Shown here: positions 23,860 to 33,240 of the stretch, one piece after another | How positions within the stretch are numbered: the stretch's first letter is position 1 | Layout of the letters: every line of letters starts with the position of its first letter | From: JBBTTS01 sp038064135 | GTDB lineage: Bacteria; Patescibacteriota; Saccharimonadia; Saccharimonadales; OMJO01 | Direction: 5' to 3' | Assembly (NCBI GenBank): GCA_038064135.1 | Contig: JBBTTS010000014.1 | Span: 7,829-71,828 of the forward strand | Length of the DNA stretch: 64,000 nucleotides | Made by a program: the position numbers and the translations under genes | Notes under the pieces: generated by a model | Databases searched by the model: none | Told to the model about the DNA's origin: nothing | Seen by the model: the letters and a program-made list of their open reading frames with translations, nothing else

Positions 23860-25038
23860 ATGAAGACAAAAGTTGCAATAAATGGATTTGGCCGAATCGG
23901 GCGGAACACTTTTAAGATCGCCTTTGAACGCTCCGACCTAGAAATCGTAGCTATTAATGACTTAACCGACACAAAAACCCTGGCGTATCTGCTAAAACAC
24001 GACAGTACTTATGGTACTTACAGCCATCAGGTTGAGTTTGATGAAACCAATATTATTGTTGATGGTAAAAAAATTCCTATTTCAGCCGAAAAAGACCCAA
24101 CCAAATTACCCTGGAAGCAATTGGAAGTTGACGTAGTAATCGAATCTACCGGCCGATTTACGCAAAAAGAAGATGCTGGCCAACATCTGACGGCTGGTGC
24201 AAAAAAAGTTGTTATCTCGGCACCAACCAAAAGTGCTGATGTTGATACTTTAGTGCTGGGGGCTAACGAAGAGAAGTTAGATCAAGCTGGCGATATTGTT
24301 AGTAACGCAAGTTGCACAACCAACTCTGTAGCCGCAGTTATGGCGATTATGGAAGAATCGTTTGGGGTCGAAAAGGCCATGTTAACCACCGTCCATAGTT
24401 ATACTGCCAGCCAGGTATTGCAAGATGCACCAGCCAAAGATTTACGCGAGGCCCGAGCCGCCGCCGAAAACATCGTACCAACCACTACAGGCGCGGCTAT
24501 AGCTGTTACATTGGCCCTACCGCAACTCAAAGATAAATTTGATGGTTTGAGTATTCGCGTGCCTAGCCCAGTGGTTAGTCTTAGTGACATAACACTTGTC
24601 CTTAAGCGCGAAACTACTAAAGAGGAAATAAACCAAGTATTCAAAGACGCTGTCAAAGAAGCCTATTTTCAGGGTATTTTAGATGTCAGCGAAGAACCTT
24701 TGGTGAGCAAAGATTATGTCGGTAATAGTCATAGTGGAATCATAGATTTGCTTTTAACAAATGTAGTCGGTGGCAATTTAGTAAAAGTTGTCGTGTGGTA
24801 CGACAATGAATGGGGTTACAGCAATCGACTAGTAGAAATGGTAGCTGACCTTGGTAAAATCCTGTCAAATTCTTCAGCTAATGCATCAAATCCTGTAGTT
24901 GGAGAGACGGACACAACAGTTAATCAGCCGATCGAAAATGACCAAACTGCACCGCCATTAGTTCCTGCGACCGAAAAAGCTAACGAAGTTACAATCCAGC
25001 CTGCAGCACCGGGTTTGCAAAATCAGATCCTATCATAA
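23860..25038 (+). CDS. gap: Glyceraldehyde-3-phosphate dehydrogenase with C-terminal extension
   Basis: This 392-residue GAPDH has the NAD-binding GFGRIGRNTFK, the active site SNASC152TTNS, the partner histidine in TVHSYTASQ, and the C-terminal WYDNEWGYSNRLVEM. It oxidises glyceraldehyde 3-phosphate to 1,3-bisphosphoglycerate, the NADH-forming step of glycolysis. The enzyme proper ends near residue 338; the remaining roughly 54 residues are a low-complexity Thr/Pro/Ala/Asn-rich tail not found in ordinary GAPDH. That tail may aid interaction or surface exposure, which is speculation. Confidence 0.95.
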   Translation: MKTKVAINGFGRIGRNTFKIAFERSDLEIVAINDLTDTKTLAYLLKHDSTYGTYSHQVEFDETNIIVDGKKIPISAEKDPTKLPWKQLEVDVVIESTGRFTQKEDAGQHLTAGAKKVVISAPTKSADVDTLVLGANEEKLDQAGDIVSNASCTTNSVAAVMAIMEESFGVEKAMLTTVHSYTASQVLQDAPAKDLREARAAAENIVPTTTGAAIAVTLALPQLKDKFDGLSIRVPSPVVSLSDITLVLKRETTKEEINQVFKDAVKEAYFQGILDVSEEPLVSKDYVGNSHSGIIDLLLTNVVGGNLVKVVVWYDNEWGYSNRLVEMVADLGKILSNSSANASNPVVGETDTTVNQPIENDQTAPPLVPATEKANEVTIQPAAPGLQNQILS

Positions 25039-25060
25039 AGAAGGTTATTAAAAACTATTT

Positions 25061-25504
25061 ATGAAAATATTCATCGGCTCCGATCATAACGGTTTTCATA
25101 TGCGAGGAGAACTTGTCCAATATATAAAAAGAGCCGGTTATGACGTCGAAGACGAAGGTGAAAAGCGCCAAGACCCACAAGATGACTTTCCGGTGGTGGC
25201 CCGCCGGATAGTCAAAGATATCCTGGGTAGTAATGACGATGACCCAAGAGGGATTTTAATATGTGGTAGTGGTCAAGGAATGTGCATGGCCGCTAATCGA
25301 TTTCGTGGAATACGTGCCGCATTGGGCTACGACATGGCGACCGTTCGCGACGCCCGAAATGACGACAATAGTAATGTACTTTGCTTGCCAGCTAAAACTT
25401 TAGCCAAAGACAAATCTAGGGTAATTGTTGAAACTTGGCTCAACACCCCATTTGCTGGTGCCACGAGGTTCAAAAGGCGTATCCAGGAACTTGATTCTTT
25501 ATGA
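25061..25504 (+). CDS. rpiB: Ribose-5-phosphate isomerase B
   Basis: This 147-residue RpiB has an N-terminal IGSDHNG (H9 region), the catalytic-loop ILICGSGQGMCMAANRF (active-site Cys region), the IRAALGYD segment, and DDNSNVLCLPA. It interconverts ribose 5-phosphate and ribulose 5-phosphate. Its stop overlaps the ATG of the epimerase gene (ATGA), giving translational coupling with the next step of the non-oxidative pentose phosphate route. Confidence 0.94.
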   Translation: MKIFIGSDHNGFHMRGELVQYIKRAGYDVEDEGEKRQDPQDDFPVVARRIVKDILGSNDDDPRGILICGSGQGMCMAANRFRGIRAALGYDMATVRDARNDDNSNVLCLPAKTLAKDKSRVIVETWLNTPFAGATRFKRRIQELDSL

Positions 25505-26136
25505 TTGATGTTTGCCCAACAATTACGGCTACCGATTTACACGAATACCGCAAACAGATGGAATTGGTAGAGGGTTTTGCTACACGAATACATATAGACT
25601 GCATGGACGGCGATTTTACCCCAACAAAGTCGCCGGACTTATCTCAAGCTTGGTGGTCAGAAAACGTTCGAGCCGACATACACTTTATGTATCGCTATCC
25701 GCTAGATTATTTGGACACATTGATTCGGCTAAAGCCTAAATTAGTAATTGTTCAGGCCGAAGCCGAAGGAAATTTTAGACATTTAGCCAATCAACTTCAT
25801 AAAAATCACATAAAAGTTGGGGTTTGTATATTGCCAGAAACTGATTTGATCGTAATTAAACCGGCTCTCAGTTGGATAGATCATGTGCTAATATTTTCTG
25901 GAAAACTTGGTTATCACGGTGGAGTTGCCAATTTAGGTTTGCTTAGTCGAGCAGAAACTTTAAAAAAATGGAAAAGCAATGTCGAATTGGGTTGGGACGG
26001 CGGAATAAATGAAAATAATGCTAAACAACTTATCACAGGCGGTATTAGTGTCCTAAATGTTGGGGGGGGAATTCATAGCTCTGGCGACCCTGCGGCTGCA
26101 TATAGAACACTGCTTTCACTCACTGATTTACAATAA
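25501..26136 (+). CDS. rpe: Ribulose-phosphate 3-epimerase-like protein
   Basis: This 211-residue TIM-barrel protein resembles Rpe: the metal-binding IHIDCMDGDFTP, IHFMYRYP in place of the usual DvHLMv, GVCILPETD, and the phosphate-binding WDGGINENNAKQL and NVGGGIHSS. It should interconvert ribulose and xylulose 5-phosphate. The DHVLIFSGKLGYHGG loop differs from the usual MSVNPGFGGQ, so a related epimerase substrate is possible; operon context with rpiB and transketolase favours Rpe. Confidence 0.85.
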   Translation: MIDVCPTITATDLHEYRKQMELVEGFATRIHIDCMDGDFTPTKSPDLSQAWWSENVRADIHFMYRYPLDYLDTLIRLKPKLVIVQAEAEGNFRHLANQLHKNHIKVGVCILPETDLIVIKPALSWIDHVLIFSGKLGYHGGVANLGLLSRAETLKKWKSNVELGWDGGINENNAKQLITGGISVLNVGGGIHSSGDPAAAYRTLLSLTDLQ

Positions 26137-26177
26137 TCGCTTATGTTACACTAAAGCCTATAAATATAGAGGGAAAA

Positions 26178-27032
26178 TTGAAAAAGTTAACGCTAGAACA
26201 GCTCGAACTTAAAGCCACCGAAATACGCGAAGACATTATTCGTATGCTCGAACATGCTGGCAGTGGTCATAGCGCCGGGCCGCTTGGTCTGTCTGATATA
26301 TTTACAGCACTATATTTTGATGTGCTTAAACACGATCCGCATAAGCCAGATTGGCCGGATCGCGATATTCTGCTTCTTAGTAATGGGCATTGTGTACCTG
26401 TTAGGTACGCTGCAATGGCGCACGCTGGTTATTTTGATCGTAAAGAATTATTGACGTTGAGGCAGTTTGGATCGCGACTTCAGGGTCACCCCGAGCGCGA
26501 AAAATTACCAGGCATTGAGCACACTAGTGGCCCGCTAGGCTGTGGCTTGAGCCAAGCATGTGGTATGGCGCTGGCTATGCGAATGGACCTGCAAACACAT
26601 CGTTGGGTTTACGTGGTGATGGGTGACGGCGAACTAGATGAAGGAAATGTTTGGGAAGCAGCTATGCTTGCTGCAAAATACAAGCTCAACAATATTATCG
26701 GCATTATCGATAGAAACAACATTCAAATTGATGGCCCTACCGAAGTTGTTATGCCATTAGAAGATTTAAAAGATAAATGGGGAGCCTTTGGCTGGCACGT
26801 TATCGAAGTTAACGGCAATGACATCGAAGCAGTAATCGATGCTTGTGCTATGGCCCGGGCTGTCGTTGAAAAACCAGTCATGATTATCGCTCACACCATA
26901 CCGGGAATGGGTGTAGATTTTATGGAGTATGACTTTCACTGGCACGGCATGCCACCAAATCACGAACAGGCCAAAGAAGCTCTGCATGATCTTCGAACTC
27001 TGAAGGGTAAAATCAGGAGCGAACATGAATGA
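26178..27032 (+). CDS. Transketolase, N-terminal subunit
   Basis: This 284-residue half enzyme carries the thiamine-diphosphate binding part: GHSAGPLGLSD, HTSGPLGCGLSQACGMA, and the GDG...N motif in GDGELDEGNVWEA followed by IDRNN. Start is TTG at 26178, preceded by GAGGG; no ATG is well placed. With the next gene it makes a split transketolase, which moves two-carbon units between sugar phosphates. The two genes overlap by 8 bp. Confidence 0.94.
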   Translation: MKKLTLEQLELKATEIREDIIRMLEHAGSGHSAGPLGLSDIFTALYFDVLKHDPHKPDWPDRDILLLSNGHCVPVRYAAMAHAGYFDRKELLTLRQFGSRLQGHPEREKLPGIEHTSGPLGCGLSQACGMALAMRMDLQTHRWVYVVMGDGELDEGNVWEAAMLAAKYKLNNIIGIIDRNNIQIDGPTEVVMPLEDLKDKWGAFGWHVIEVNGNDIEAVIDACAMARAVVEKPVMIIAHTIPGMGVDFMEYDFHWHGMPPNHEQAKEALHDLRTLKGKIRSEHE

Positions 27033-28002
27033 GATGCATTTGGTTAAAGACGTTCAAGTTAAAGGCCTAGCAACTGAGCCGATTCGAAAAGGTTTTGGAA
27101 GGGGCTTATTAGTGGCTGGACAACAAAATGCCAATGTGGTCGCAGCTTGTGCTGATTTGACCGAATCTACCCAGATGCATTTGTTTCGGGATGAATATCC
27201 GGAACGATTTGTGGAGATTGGTGTTGCTGAGCAAAATTTGGTTACGGTAGGGTCGGGGCTGGCGGCTATGGGAAAAATACCATTCGTGAGTAGTTATGCA
27301 GCATTTAGTCCGGGGCGAAACTGGGAACAAATACGTACAACAATATGCTTAAATAATCAGCCAGTCAAAATTATTGGTAGTCATGCGGGAATTTCGGTTG
27401 GCCCAGATGGTGCCACTCATCAAATGCTGGAAGATATTGCTTTGATGCGGAGCCTACCAAACATGGTAGTTTTAGCCCCTTGCGACAGCATTGAGGCCGA
27501 AAAAATGACTATGGCAATGGCAAACGACCCAAGGCCTAATTATATGCGCCTAGCACGCGAAGCCACACCCGTGTTCACTACCCCAAATACTCCATTAGAA
27601 ATCGGCAAAGCATATATATTTGAGCCCGGTAATGATGTAACAATAATTGCCACAGGCACTATGACATATCAGGCGCTTTTAGCTGCTCAAAAATTGTTTA
27701 AAGAAGGTATAGATGCCGAAGTTCTGCATGTACCAACAATTAAGCCGCTAGACATTGAAACAATACTTAAAAGTGTGCGCAAAACCCGCGCAGTCGTGAC
27801 AGCTGAAGAAGCCCAAATCAATGGTGGTTTGGGCGGAGCAATCGCTGAGCTGCTTGGTGAGGAATTGCCCATTCCTCTTCAGCGAGTTGGAGTGCGGGAT
27901 CGCTTTGGCGAATCGGGAAAACCTGAGGAGCTAATGGATCATTTTGGTCTTAGTGACAAAAACATCATGCTGGCCGCCCACATTGTTAACGATAAAAAGT
28001 AA
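27025..28002 (+). CDS. Transketolase, C-terminal subunit
   Basis: This 325-residue partner of the previous gene contains the pyrimidine-binding domain (ERFVEIGVAEQNLV with the catalytic Glu, YAAFSPGRNWEQIR, and GSHAGISVGPDGATHQ) and the C-terminal transketolase domain (APCDSIEAEKM, then TAEEAQINGGLGGAI). The catalytic centre forms only when both halves meet. Split transketolases are common in archaea and several CPR lineages. Dehydrogenase E1-like alternatives are less likely given the rpiB-rpe context. Confidence 0.94.
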   Translation: MNEMHLVKDVQVKGLATEPIRKGFGRGLLVAGQQNANVVAACADLTESTQMHLFRDEYPERFVEIGVAEQNLVTVGSGLAAMGKIPFVSSYAAFSPGRNWEQIRTTICLNNQPVKIIGSHAGISVGPDGATHQMLEDIALMRSLPNMVVLAPCDSIEAEKMTMAMANDPRPNYMRLAREATPVFTTPNTPLEIGKAYIFEPGNDVTIIATGTMTYQALLAAQKLFKEGIDAEVLHVPTIKPLDIETILKSVRKTRAVVTAEEAQINGGLGGAIAELLGEELPIPLQRVGVRDRFGESGKPEELMDHFGLSDKNIMLAAHIVNDKK

Positions 28003-28013
28003 GTCTTTAGAAT

Positions 28014-28640
28014 CTAATTTTCGCCAAAAATTCTTTTTCGAAGTGTTAATAAACGAACAAAAATAATTAAAGTGTGTAAACCAATAAAAGTAATTCCAGA
28101 ACCCATCAATATATGCACCAATGCCGAAATGCTAAAAAATAATTCGCCGGCTTGGTAAAACAAGCCTCCTGCAAGCGGTATTAATACACCTACTAAAGTC
28201 AACGTATATATAAAAAGTACAATTCCGGAACAAAATCGAAAAATGGCTTTAGATAAAAAATTTCGAAGCGGTGATGAAACATCAACACCTTTCGGGTGTA
28301 AATACTTGGTATATGCCAAGTCATTGCCAAATTCGGTAGAGAAATTGATTCCCAGCCAAACAAATATATAAACCATTAGCCCAATCATTCCCCAAAACAC
28401 CACGACTACCAAGTTTCTGGCAGCCAAATCACCGACTAGCTGAGACAACATATCGTTAATGGTGGTTAACACCGAATCGCTAAAATTAAAATCTTTCGGG
28501 GTAAATAGCAGCTCCCTAACATAACTACTTAACGAACTAAATGCTAATAAAATTGTCGAGACAGTATAGGTAAATAGTCCGATTCCTGTAGGCAAGAGCC
28601 AGGCTAAAATTTGATAAAATTTTGTCGAAGATTTAGGCAT
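28014..28640 (-). CDS. Polytopic membrane protein of unknown function
   Basis: This 208-residue protein has four hydrophobic segments (about 12-35, 75-100, 130-160 and 170-195) and a basic C terminus (LLTLRKRIFGEN). It sits on the minus strand between transketolase and aldolase, interrupting the carbon block, with TATAAT about 11 nt before its ATG. No motif tells its function. Confidence 0.7.
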   Translation of the reverse strand: MPKSSTKFYQILAWLLPTGIGLFTYTVSTILLAFSSLSSYVRELLFTPKDFNFSDSVLTTINDMLSQLVGDLAARNLVVVVFWGMIGLMVYIFVWLGINFSTEFGNDLAYTKYLHPKGVDVSSPLRNFLSKAIFRFCSGIVLFIYTLTLVGVLIPLAGGLFYQAGELFFSISALVHILMGSGITFIGLHTLIIFVRLLTLRKRIFGEN

Positions 28641-28694
28641 ATCTATACCTTATTATATGCTATGCTTATAAGCGTTAGCAATTAGTCAAAATAT

Positions 28695-29609
28695 ATGTCA
28701 CTATCACTTAGGCAAATCCGCGAAAATTGTCAGGCAGCCAGAGATGCCATGGAACGCGCCCGTCAACAACAGTTTGCACTCGGGGCTTTTAACCTCGACA
28801 ACCAAGAAACACTTCGTGCAGTTGTGGGTGCTGCAAAAGCAAAACAGGCTCCATTAATGGTAGAAGTCAGCCAGGGCGAGGTAGAAGCACTTGGTCTAGA
28901 AAATGTTCGTGATATGGTTGACAATTATATACAAGAATTTGGCGTGGAAATGTATATTAATTTAGATCACAGTCCAAGTATTTCCGACGCAATTGCCGGT
29001 ATAGAAGCAGGGTTTGAATTTATTCATATTGATATTTCGCAAGCTAATCACGATGCCAGCGAGCAGGATATCATAGATCAAACCAAAGAAGTGGTCGAAT
29101 ATGCCAAACTCACAGGTGCCTTGGTGGAAAGCGAACCTCATTATTTTGGCGGAAGTAGCAACCTGCACACCGAATCGATTAACTACGAAGAAATTAAAAA
29201 GACTTTCACAACACCCGAAACTGCACGAACATTTGTTGCCGCAACCGGTATCGACACTTATGCTGCAGCAATCGGAAATTTACATGGCCAGTACCCCGTA
29301 CCTAAAGTACTTGATCTTAATCTTCTACAGCAAATCCGCGGCACAATTGAATGTAATATAAGTCTACACGGAGGCAGCGGCACACCTGGTAATTATTTTA
29401 TGGATGCGGTCAAAATTGGTGTATCTAAAATTAATATAAATTCTGATATGCGGGTAGCTTACCGAAAAACTCTCGAAAAAAAATTAGCTGAAAACCCAAC
29501 CGAATTTGCTGTAATAAAACTAATGGATGATGTTATTTCCGCTGTTCAGTCAGTTGTCGAAGAAAAAATAGATATGTTTAATGCTGCAGGCAAGGCTGTG
29601 ATAAAATAA
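28695..29609 (+). CDS. fba: Class II fructose-bisphosphate aldolase
   Basis: This 304-residue class II aldolase has the metal-site INLDHSPS (His), VESEPHYFGGSSN, the NLHGQYP region (second metal His), and LHGGSGTPG (third metal His and phosphate loop), then KININSDMR. It cleaves fructose 1,6-bisphosphate to two triose phosphates or runs in reverse. A tagatose-bisphosphate specificity cannot be excluded, but the gap and transketolase neighbours favour glycolysis. Confidence 0.94.
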   Translation: MSLSLRQIRENCQAARDAMERARQQQFALGAFNLDNQETLRAVVGAAKAKQAPLMVEVSQGEVEALGLENVRDMVDNYIQEFGVEMYINLDHSPSISDAIAGIEAGFEFIHIDISQANHDASEQDIIDQTKEVVEYAKLTGALVESEPHYFGGSSNLHTESINYEEIKKTFTTPETARTFVAATGIDTYAAAIGNLHGQYPVPKVLDLNLLQQIRGTIECNISLHGGSGTPGNYFMDAVKIGVSKININSDMRVAYRKTLEKKLAENPTEFAVIKLMDDVISAVQSVVEEKIDMFNAAGKAVIK

Positions 29610-29630
29610 CTGCAATAAAGATGGTGGGCA

Positions 29631-30632
29631 ATGTCTAGAATTGATGTGTTAAGTATTGGTGATGTAGTAACCGACGCGTTTATTCGGTTATTCGATGACC
29701 GAGCCGAGGCGTATAAAAACGAGCAAGGTAAGTGGCTGGCAATGCCTTTTGGAACAAAAATTCCGTTCGATCATGCCGAAATAATAGAAGGTGTTGGCAA
29801 CGCTGCAAATGCAGCAGTTAGTTTTGCAAGACTTGGCTTAAATAGTGGATTAGTAAGTAATGTTGGTAGTGACCAATATGGTCGAGACATATTAAGGGCG
29901 TTAAATGAACAAGATGTCGATACGAGGTTTGTTCACATAAACCCCAAAAAAATAAGCAATTACCACTATGTTTTGTGGTATAAAGAAGAACGTACAATTT
30001 TAATTAAACATGAAGAGTATGACTATCATTGGCCCAGGTTTCGTGAATCCGATATACCGAAATGGATTTACTTCAGTTCAATTAGTAAAAACGCTCTCGA
30101 GAAGTATCATGACCGAGTATCTGATTGGCTTGCAGAAAATCCCGAGGTAAAATTTGCCTTTCAGCCGGGCACGTTTCAGATGGAAGCAGGCGTGGATCGT
30201 CTAAAAGAGTTGTATGCACGCTCGGATGTTTTAGTGTTTAACTGTGAAGAGGCAGCCGCAGTTACTGGCGGTAATCACGAAGATGTTCACGATTTGCTAG
30301 ATAAAATGCACAATATTGGCGCAAAAGTTGCAGCCGTAACCGACGGGCCAGCAGGTGCATATGCCAGTGATGGAAATACCCGATTATTTATGCCACCTTA
30401 TCCTGACCCCGCACAGCCTAAGGAACGGACTGGCGCTGGTGACGCATTTACTTCAACCTTTGTAGCGGCTATTATCAAAGGTAATACAATCGAAGGTGCC
30501 TTGCAATGGGCGCCTATAAATTCGATGAATGTCGTCCAACATGTAGGGGCTCAGGCTGGCTTATTAACCGAAAAAGAGTTGGCTGAATTATTACAAAAAG
30601 CTCCAGAATGGTATCGACCACAACCTTTTTAA
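29631..30632 (+). CDS. PfkB/ribokinase-family sugar kinase
   Basis: This 333-residue protein of the PfkB family has the N-terminal sugar-binding GVGNAANAAVSFARLGL, and the C-terminal ATP/anion-hole motif RTGAGDAFTSTFVAA with the catalytic Asp. It transfers phosphate from ATP to a sugar, sugar phosphate or nucleoside. Placement 20 bp after the aldolase gene raises the possibility of a phosphofructokinase (6-phosphofructokinase 2 type), which would feed the aldolase, but ribokinase or adenosine kinase activity fits the sequence equally. Confidence 0.85.
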   Translation: MSRIDVLSIGDVVTDAFIRLFDDRAEAYKNEQGKWLAMPFGTKIPFDHAEIIEGVGNAANAAVSFARLGLNSGLVSNVGSDQYGRDILRALNEQDVDTRFVHINPKKISNYHYVLWYKEERTILIKHEEYDYHWPRFRESDIPKWIYFSSISKNALEKYHDRVSDWLAENPEVKFAFQPGTFQMEAGVDRLKELYARSDVLVFNCEEAAAVTGGNHEDVHDLLDKMHNIGAKVAAVTDGPAGAYASDGNTRLFMPPYPDPAQPKERTGAGDAFTSTFVAAIIKGNTIEGALQWAPINSMNVVQHVGAQAGLLTEKELAELLQKAPEWYRPQPF

Positions 30633-31237
30633 GAATCTACTAATTTATTTTTAAATTTATACATACCTACTACACCAAGTACAGTACTGGCAATTAATCC
30701 AAGATTTCTAGCGGCTTTTCCATGGGGTTTTTCTACTAGCGGCGACATACCAAACGCTAACGCGGTCATTAGTCCGGCGGCTTTAAGTTTATTTATATAA
30801 ATTGCGTCTGTTCGCTTACCTTCTGCCTCGGCCAGATTTCGTATTTTGGCCATAGATATTTCACGCCAACTACTAATGGCAATTACACCGCCAACAATGG
30901 CGGCTGAAGCTAAATTTCCATCCACGATGTCCCTTGCAGCTGTAAAACCTAGCAGACCAAAAGTGAGTCTACGATCGGCTTCGTGGTCCTTAACGCTTCC
31001 TTCGACAGTTGTTGGCTCTTCTAATATTTGTGCAGCCCGACGTGCCAAGTCGCCATCGAGCCGGTCAGTAGTTGCAACGCCAGCTGTGGTAATAGCTAAC
31101 GGCCAATTAGGCCCAAATAGCAAAAACGCTGGACCTAGTAATAAGCTGGAATTTGCTCTGATATCTGAAAGTGCATTAGCGATACTGCGGAGTTTTTCAG
31201 CTTCGTTAAAATTTTGTTCTTCCAGAGTAGTAATCAT
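30629..31237 (-). CDS. CDP-alcohol phosphatidyltransferase-like membrane protein
   Basis: This 202-residue membrane protein contains the family signature D-x2-D-G-x2-A-R ... G-x3-D-x3-D, seen as DRLDGDLAR followed by GSVKDHEAD. These aspartates bind the metal that activates CDP-diacylglycerol. Such enzymes make phosphatidylglycerophosphate or phosphatidylinositol-phosphate. The spacer between the halves (13 residues) is longer than the usual 8-11, so the substrate could differ. It shares a TTAA with the end of the sugar kinase, each strand reading its own stop. Confidence 0.75.
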   Translation of the reverse strand: MITTLEEQNFNEAEKLRSIANALSDIRANSSLLLGPAFLLFGPNWPLAITTAGVATTDRLDGDLARRAAQILEEPTTVEGSVKDHEADRRLTFGLLGFTAARDIVDGNLASAAIVGGVIAISSWREISMAKIRNLAEAEGKRTDAIYINKLKAAGLMTALAFGMSPLVEKPHGKAARNLGLIASTVLGVVGMYKFKNKLVDS

Positions 31238-31307
31238 TTAATGCTAACTCTAAAGACATGGGTGTTATTGTGCAAGCACAAGCTTTACCCCGGGACGCTA
31301 GTGTTAT

Positions 31308-32579
31308 ATGCTTAAGTTAACTATGAGTACACTTTTGGCAGACTTGCTGCAAGCCAGGCAGCCTCAATTTGGGTTAGCTGTAGATCATCTAGAACTTTCC
31401 AGCGGTCGTACTAGCCAGGACGTAAGACTAATGGCCGACATTGTGGCTAGTGCTCACAATAAAACTAAACAACTAGGCCTAGACCCGATGGACACTACGG
31501 CCCAAGAACTTTATGGTGCATTAATGAACTTAGCCGCTCTTCATGATCAGTTTTTACTGCTTCGTTTGGGACTAAATCCATCAACTAGCGAAGCGGAACT
31601 GAATAAAAACATTTTAATTCTGGTTGGTAAACTTGGCATAAATAAATCTTGTTGGGCTATTAAACATAGTGTTATGAAGCGAATAATAAAATCTCATCCT
31701 CCGAAAAAAGTAATGAAATTTTTAGGTTTTAGGTCGATAGATTCTATGTTAAAACGCGAAGAAATATCCAAAATTCTGCTTTGTTCGCGAAAAGTAGAAA
31801 GCACCAAATGGTTTGACGGACTTTTCAAGTTATATCACAAACTACAACCCAACGATTTTGAAATTCGATCGATTGAATTTATATATTTAAGTGAAATGTT
31901 CCAGGGCGAATCATTTAATATAAATAGTCCAACAACAAATGTTTTTGCAGCAAAAGAGCTGGGATGTATAGGCCTATCCTCAGTTGGCAAAAAACTGAAA
32001 ACTGGCCAAACTATTGCTACTTTGACACTTGTACTGCACGCCATTAATGAAGTTCGCTTGTACAGTTCATATTTTAGGCATTTACAAACTAAAAGTAGTT
32101 TTGGTAAAAGCATTGTAGCCGTGCNNNNNNNNNNCGCAGATGATGCTCACCCTGTAAAAATCGGCAAAGAAACAGTTCATTGGCGAGTTTTACAGGGTTA
32201 CTTTGGTCAGCTAGAGCCGTCTCAACATCCGGAATTGTTCGAACCGCACGTTCAGCCCGAAGATCTGCAGTGGCGAAGTGCCGAAGAAGTATTATTTCGG
32301 CTGGAACCAGCGCTTCAGTTTTGGCATGATATGAATTATGTTGGTTCAGATTTTGACGAGGGTCCGGTAAGTTTTAATCTACTAGACGTCACTTTAAACA
32401 TGCTGTATAACTCTCCATTTGAACGTAGATCGTTGCGATTTATGCAGGCCAGTTTATGGAACGAGTTACTTATTAGGTATATTAGCCAGCCAATTTTGGA
32501 ACAACTTGTCTTAAAACAGCTAGATCGACAAGAATTTACTCCCGAATTAGCCGACCTAAGCATAAGCGAGGTATACTAA
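31308..32579 (+). CDS. Hypothetical protein interrupted by an assembly gap
   Basis: The frame is open on both sides of a 10-N run (32125-32134) and would encode about 423 residues; the true gap length is unknown, so the centre of the protein is uncertain. It is soluble, helical and Leu-rich with no membrane segment. A second in-frame ATG at 31323 is an alternative start. No motif or family is recognised. It ends 5 bp before the next gene. Confidence 0.55.
   Translation: MLKLTMSTLLADLLQARQPQFGLAVDHLELSSGRTSQDVRLMADIVASAHNKTKQLGLDPMDTTAQELYGALMNLAALHDQFLLLRLGLNPSTSEAELNKNILILVGKLGINKSCWAIKHSVMKRIIKSHPPKKVMKFLGFRSIDSMLKREEISKILLCSRKVESTKWFDGLFKLYHKLQPNDFEIRSIEFIYLSEMFQGESFNINSPTTNVFAAKELGCIGLSSVGKKLKTGQTIATLTLVLHAINEVRLYSSYFRHLQTKSSFGKSIVAVXXXXADDAHPVKIGKETVHWRVLQGYFGQLEPSQHPELFEPHVQPEDLQWRSAEEVLFRLEPALQFWHDMNYVGSDFDEGPVSFNLLDVTLNMLYNSPFERRSLRFMQASLWNELLIRYISQPILEQLVLKQLDRQEFTPELADLSISEVY
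32125..32134. other. Assembly gap (10 N)
   Basis: Ten unknown bases break the hypothetical gene. A fixed N count usually marks a scaffold join of unknown size, so the flanks are linked but the length is not measured. Confidence 0.95.
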
Positions 32580-32584
32580 CAACT

Positions 32585-33223
32585 ATGAATTATGCGATTT
32601 GTGTTTCTGGGGCGGCGGCTGGTAAAACGGTTGAGCCTGATAAGGAACTTGCTGAGCGTGTTGGCGCTGCTATAGCTAAAGCTGGTCATATAATTACTAC
32701 AGGTGCTACTGTTGGTTTACCATACTATGCCGCTCGTGCAGCTAAGGTCGAAGGCGGCATGAGTATAGGATTTTCGCCCGCCGCTACAGTTCGTGAGCAC
32801 ATATATAAATATCGACTTCCAATAGGTATATTCGATTTCGTGAACTACACTGGCCTAAACTACGTTGGTCGTGATGCATACCTGGTTTTATCGAGCGATG
32901 CCGTGATTACAATTGGCGGAAGATTCGGTAGCTTGCACGAATTTACAACTGCACTAGAAAGTAATACAATTTGCGCTATTTTACAGGGTTCTGGAGGTGC
33001 TGCCGACTTCATTGATGATATTATGAAAAATCTTGAACCAGTCCACAAAGACAATGTAATTTACGATAACAGTCCCGAAAATTTGGTTGCAAAAGTGATT
33101 GCTCGATTGGATAAAGATTATAAAGATATTGACACCAAAGCACTTGCAGCGTGTTGGTATTTGGATGATGATTGTGATGAATATGGCCGTCCGAAGCCAA
33201 AATCAAAAAACCACGGTGGTTAA
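32585..33223 (+). CDS. LOG/TIGR00725-like Rossmann-fold nucleotide-binding protein
   Basis: This 212-residue protein is of the SLOG superfamily: an N-terminal [12 protein letters not shown] strand-loop, [18 protein letters not shown], and the phosphate-binding [19 protein letters not shown], which matches the GGxGTxxE motif with GR in place of GT. Relatives bind nucleotides; some (LOG) release free cytokinins from their ribotides, while others sense nucleotide signals. The role here is open. TATACT overlaps the previous gene's stop and lies 7 nt before the ATG, so it may also be made from its own leaderless transcript. Confidence 0.8.
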   Translation: MNYAICVSGAAAGKTVEPDKELAERVGAAIAKAGHIITTGATVGLPYYAARAAKVEGGMSIGFSPAATVREHIYKYRLPIGIFDFVNYTGLNYVGRDAYLVLSSDAVITIGGRFGSLHEFTTALESNTICAILQGSGGAADFIDDIMKNLEPVHKDNVIYDNSPENLVAKVIARLDKDYKDIDTKALAACWYLDDDCDEYGRPKPKSKNHGG

Positions 33224-33240
33224 ACTGTTACAATAGTTTA

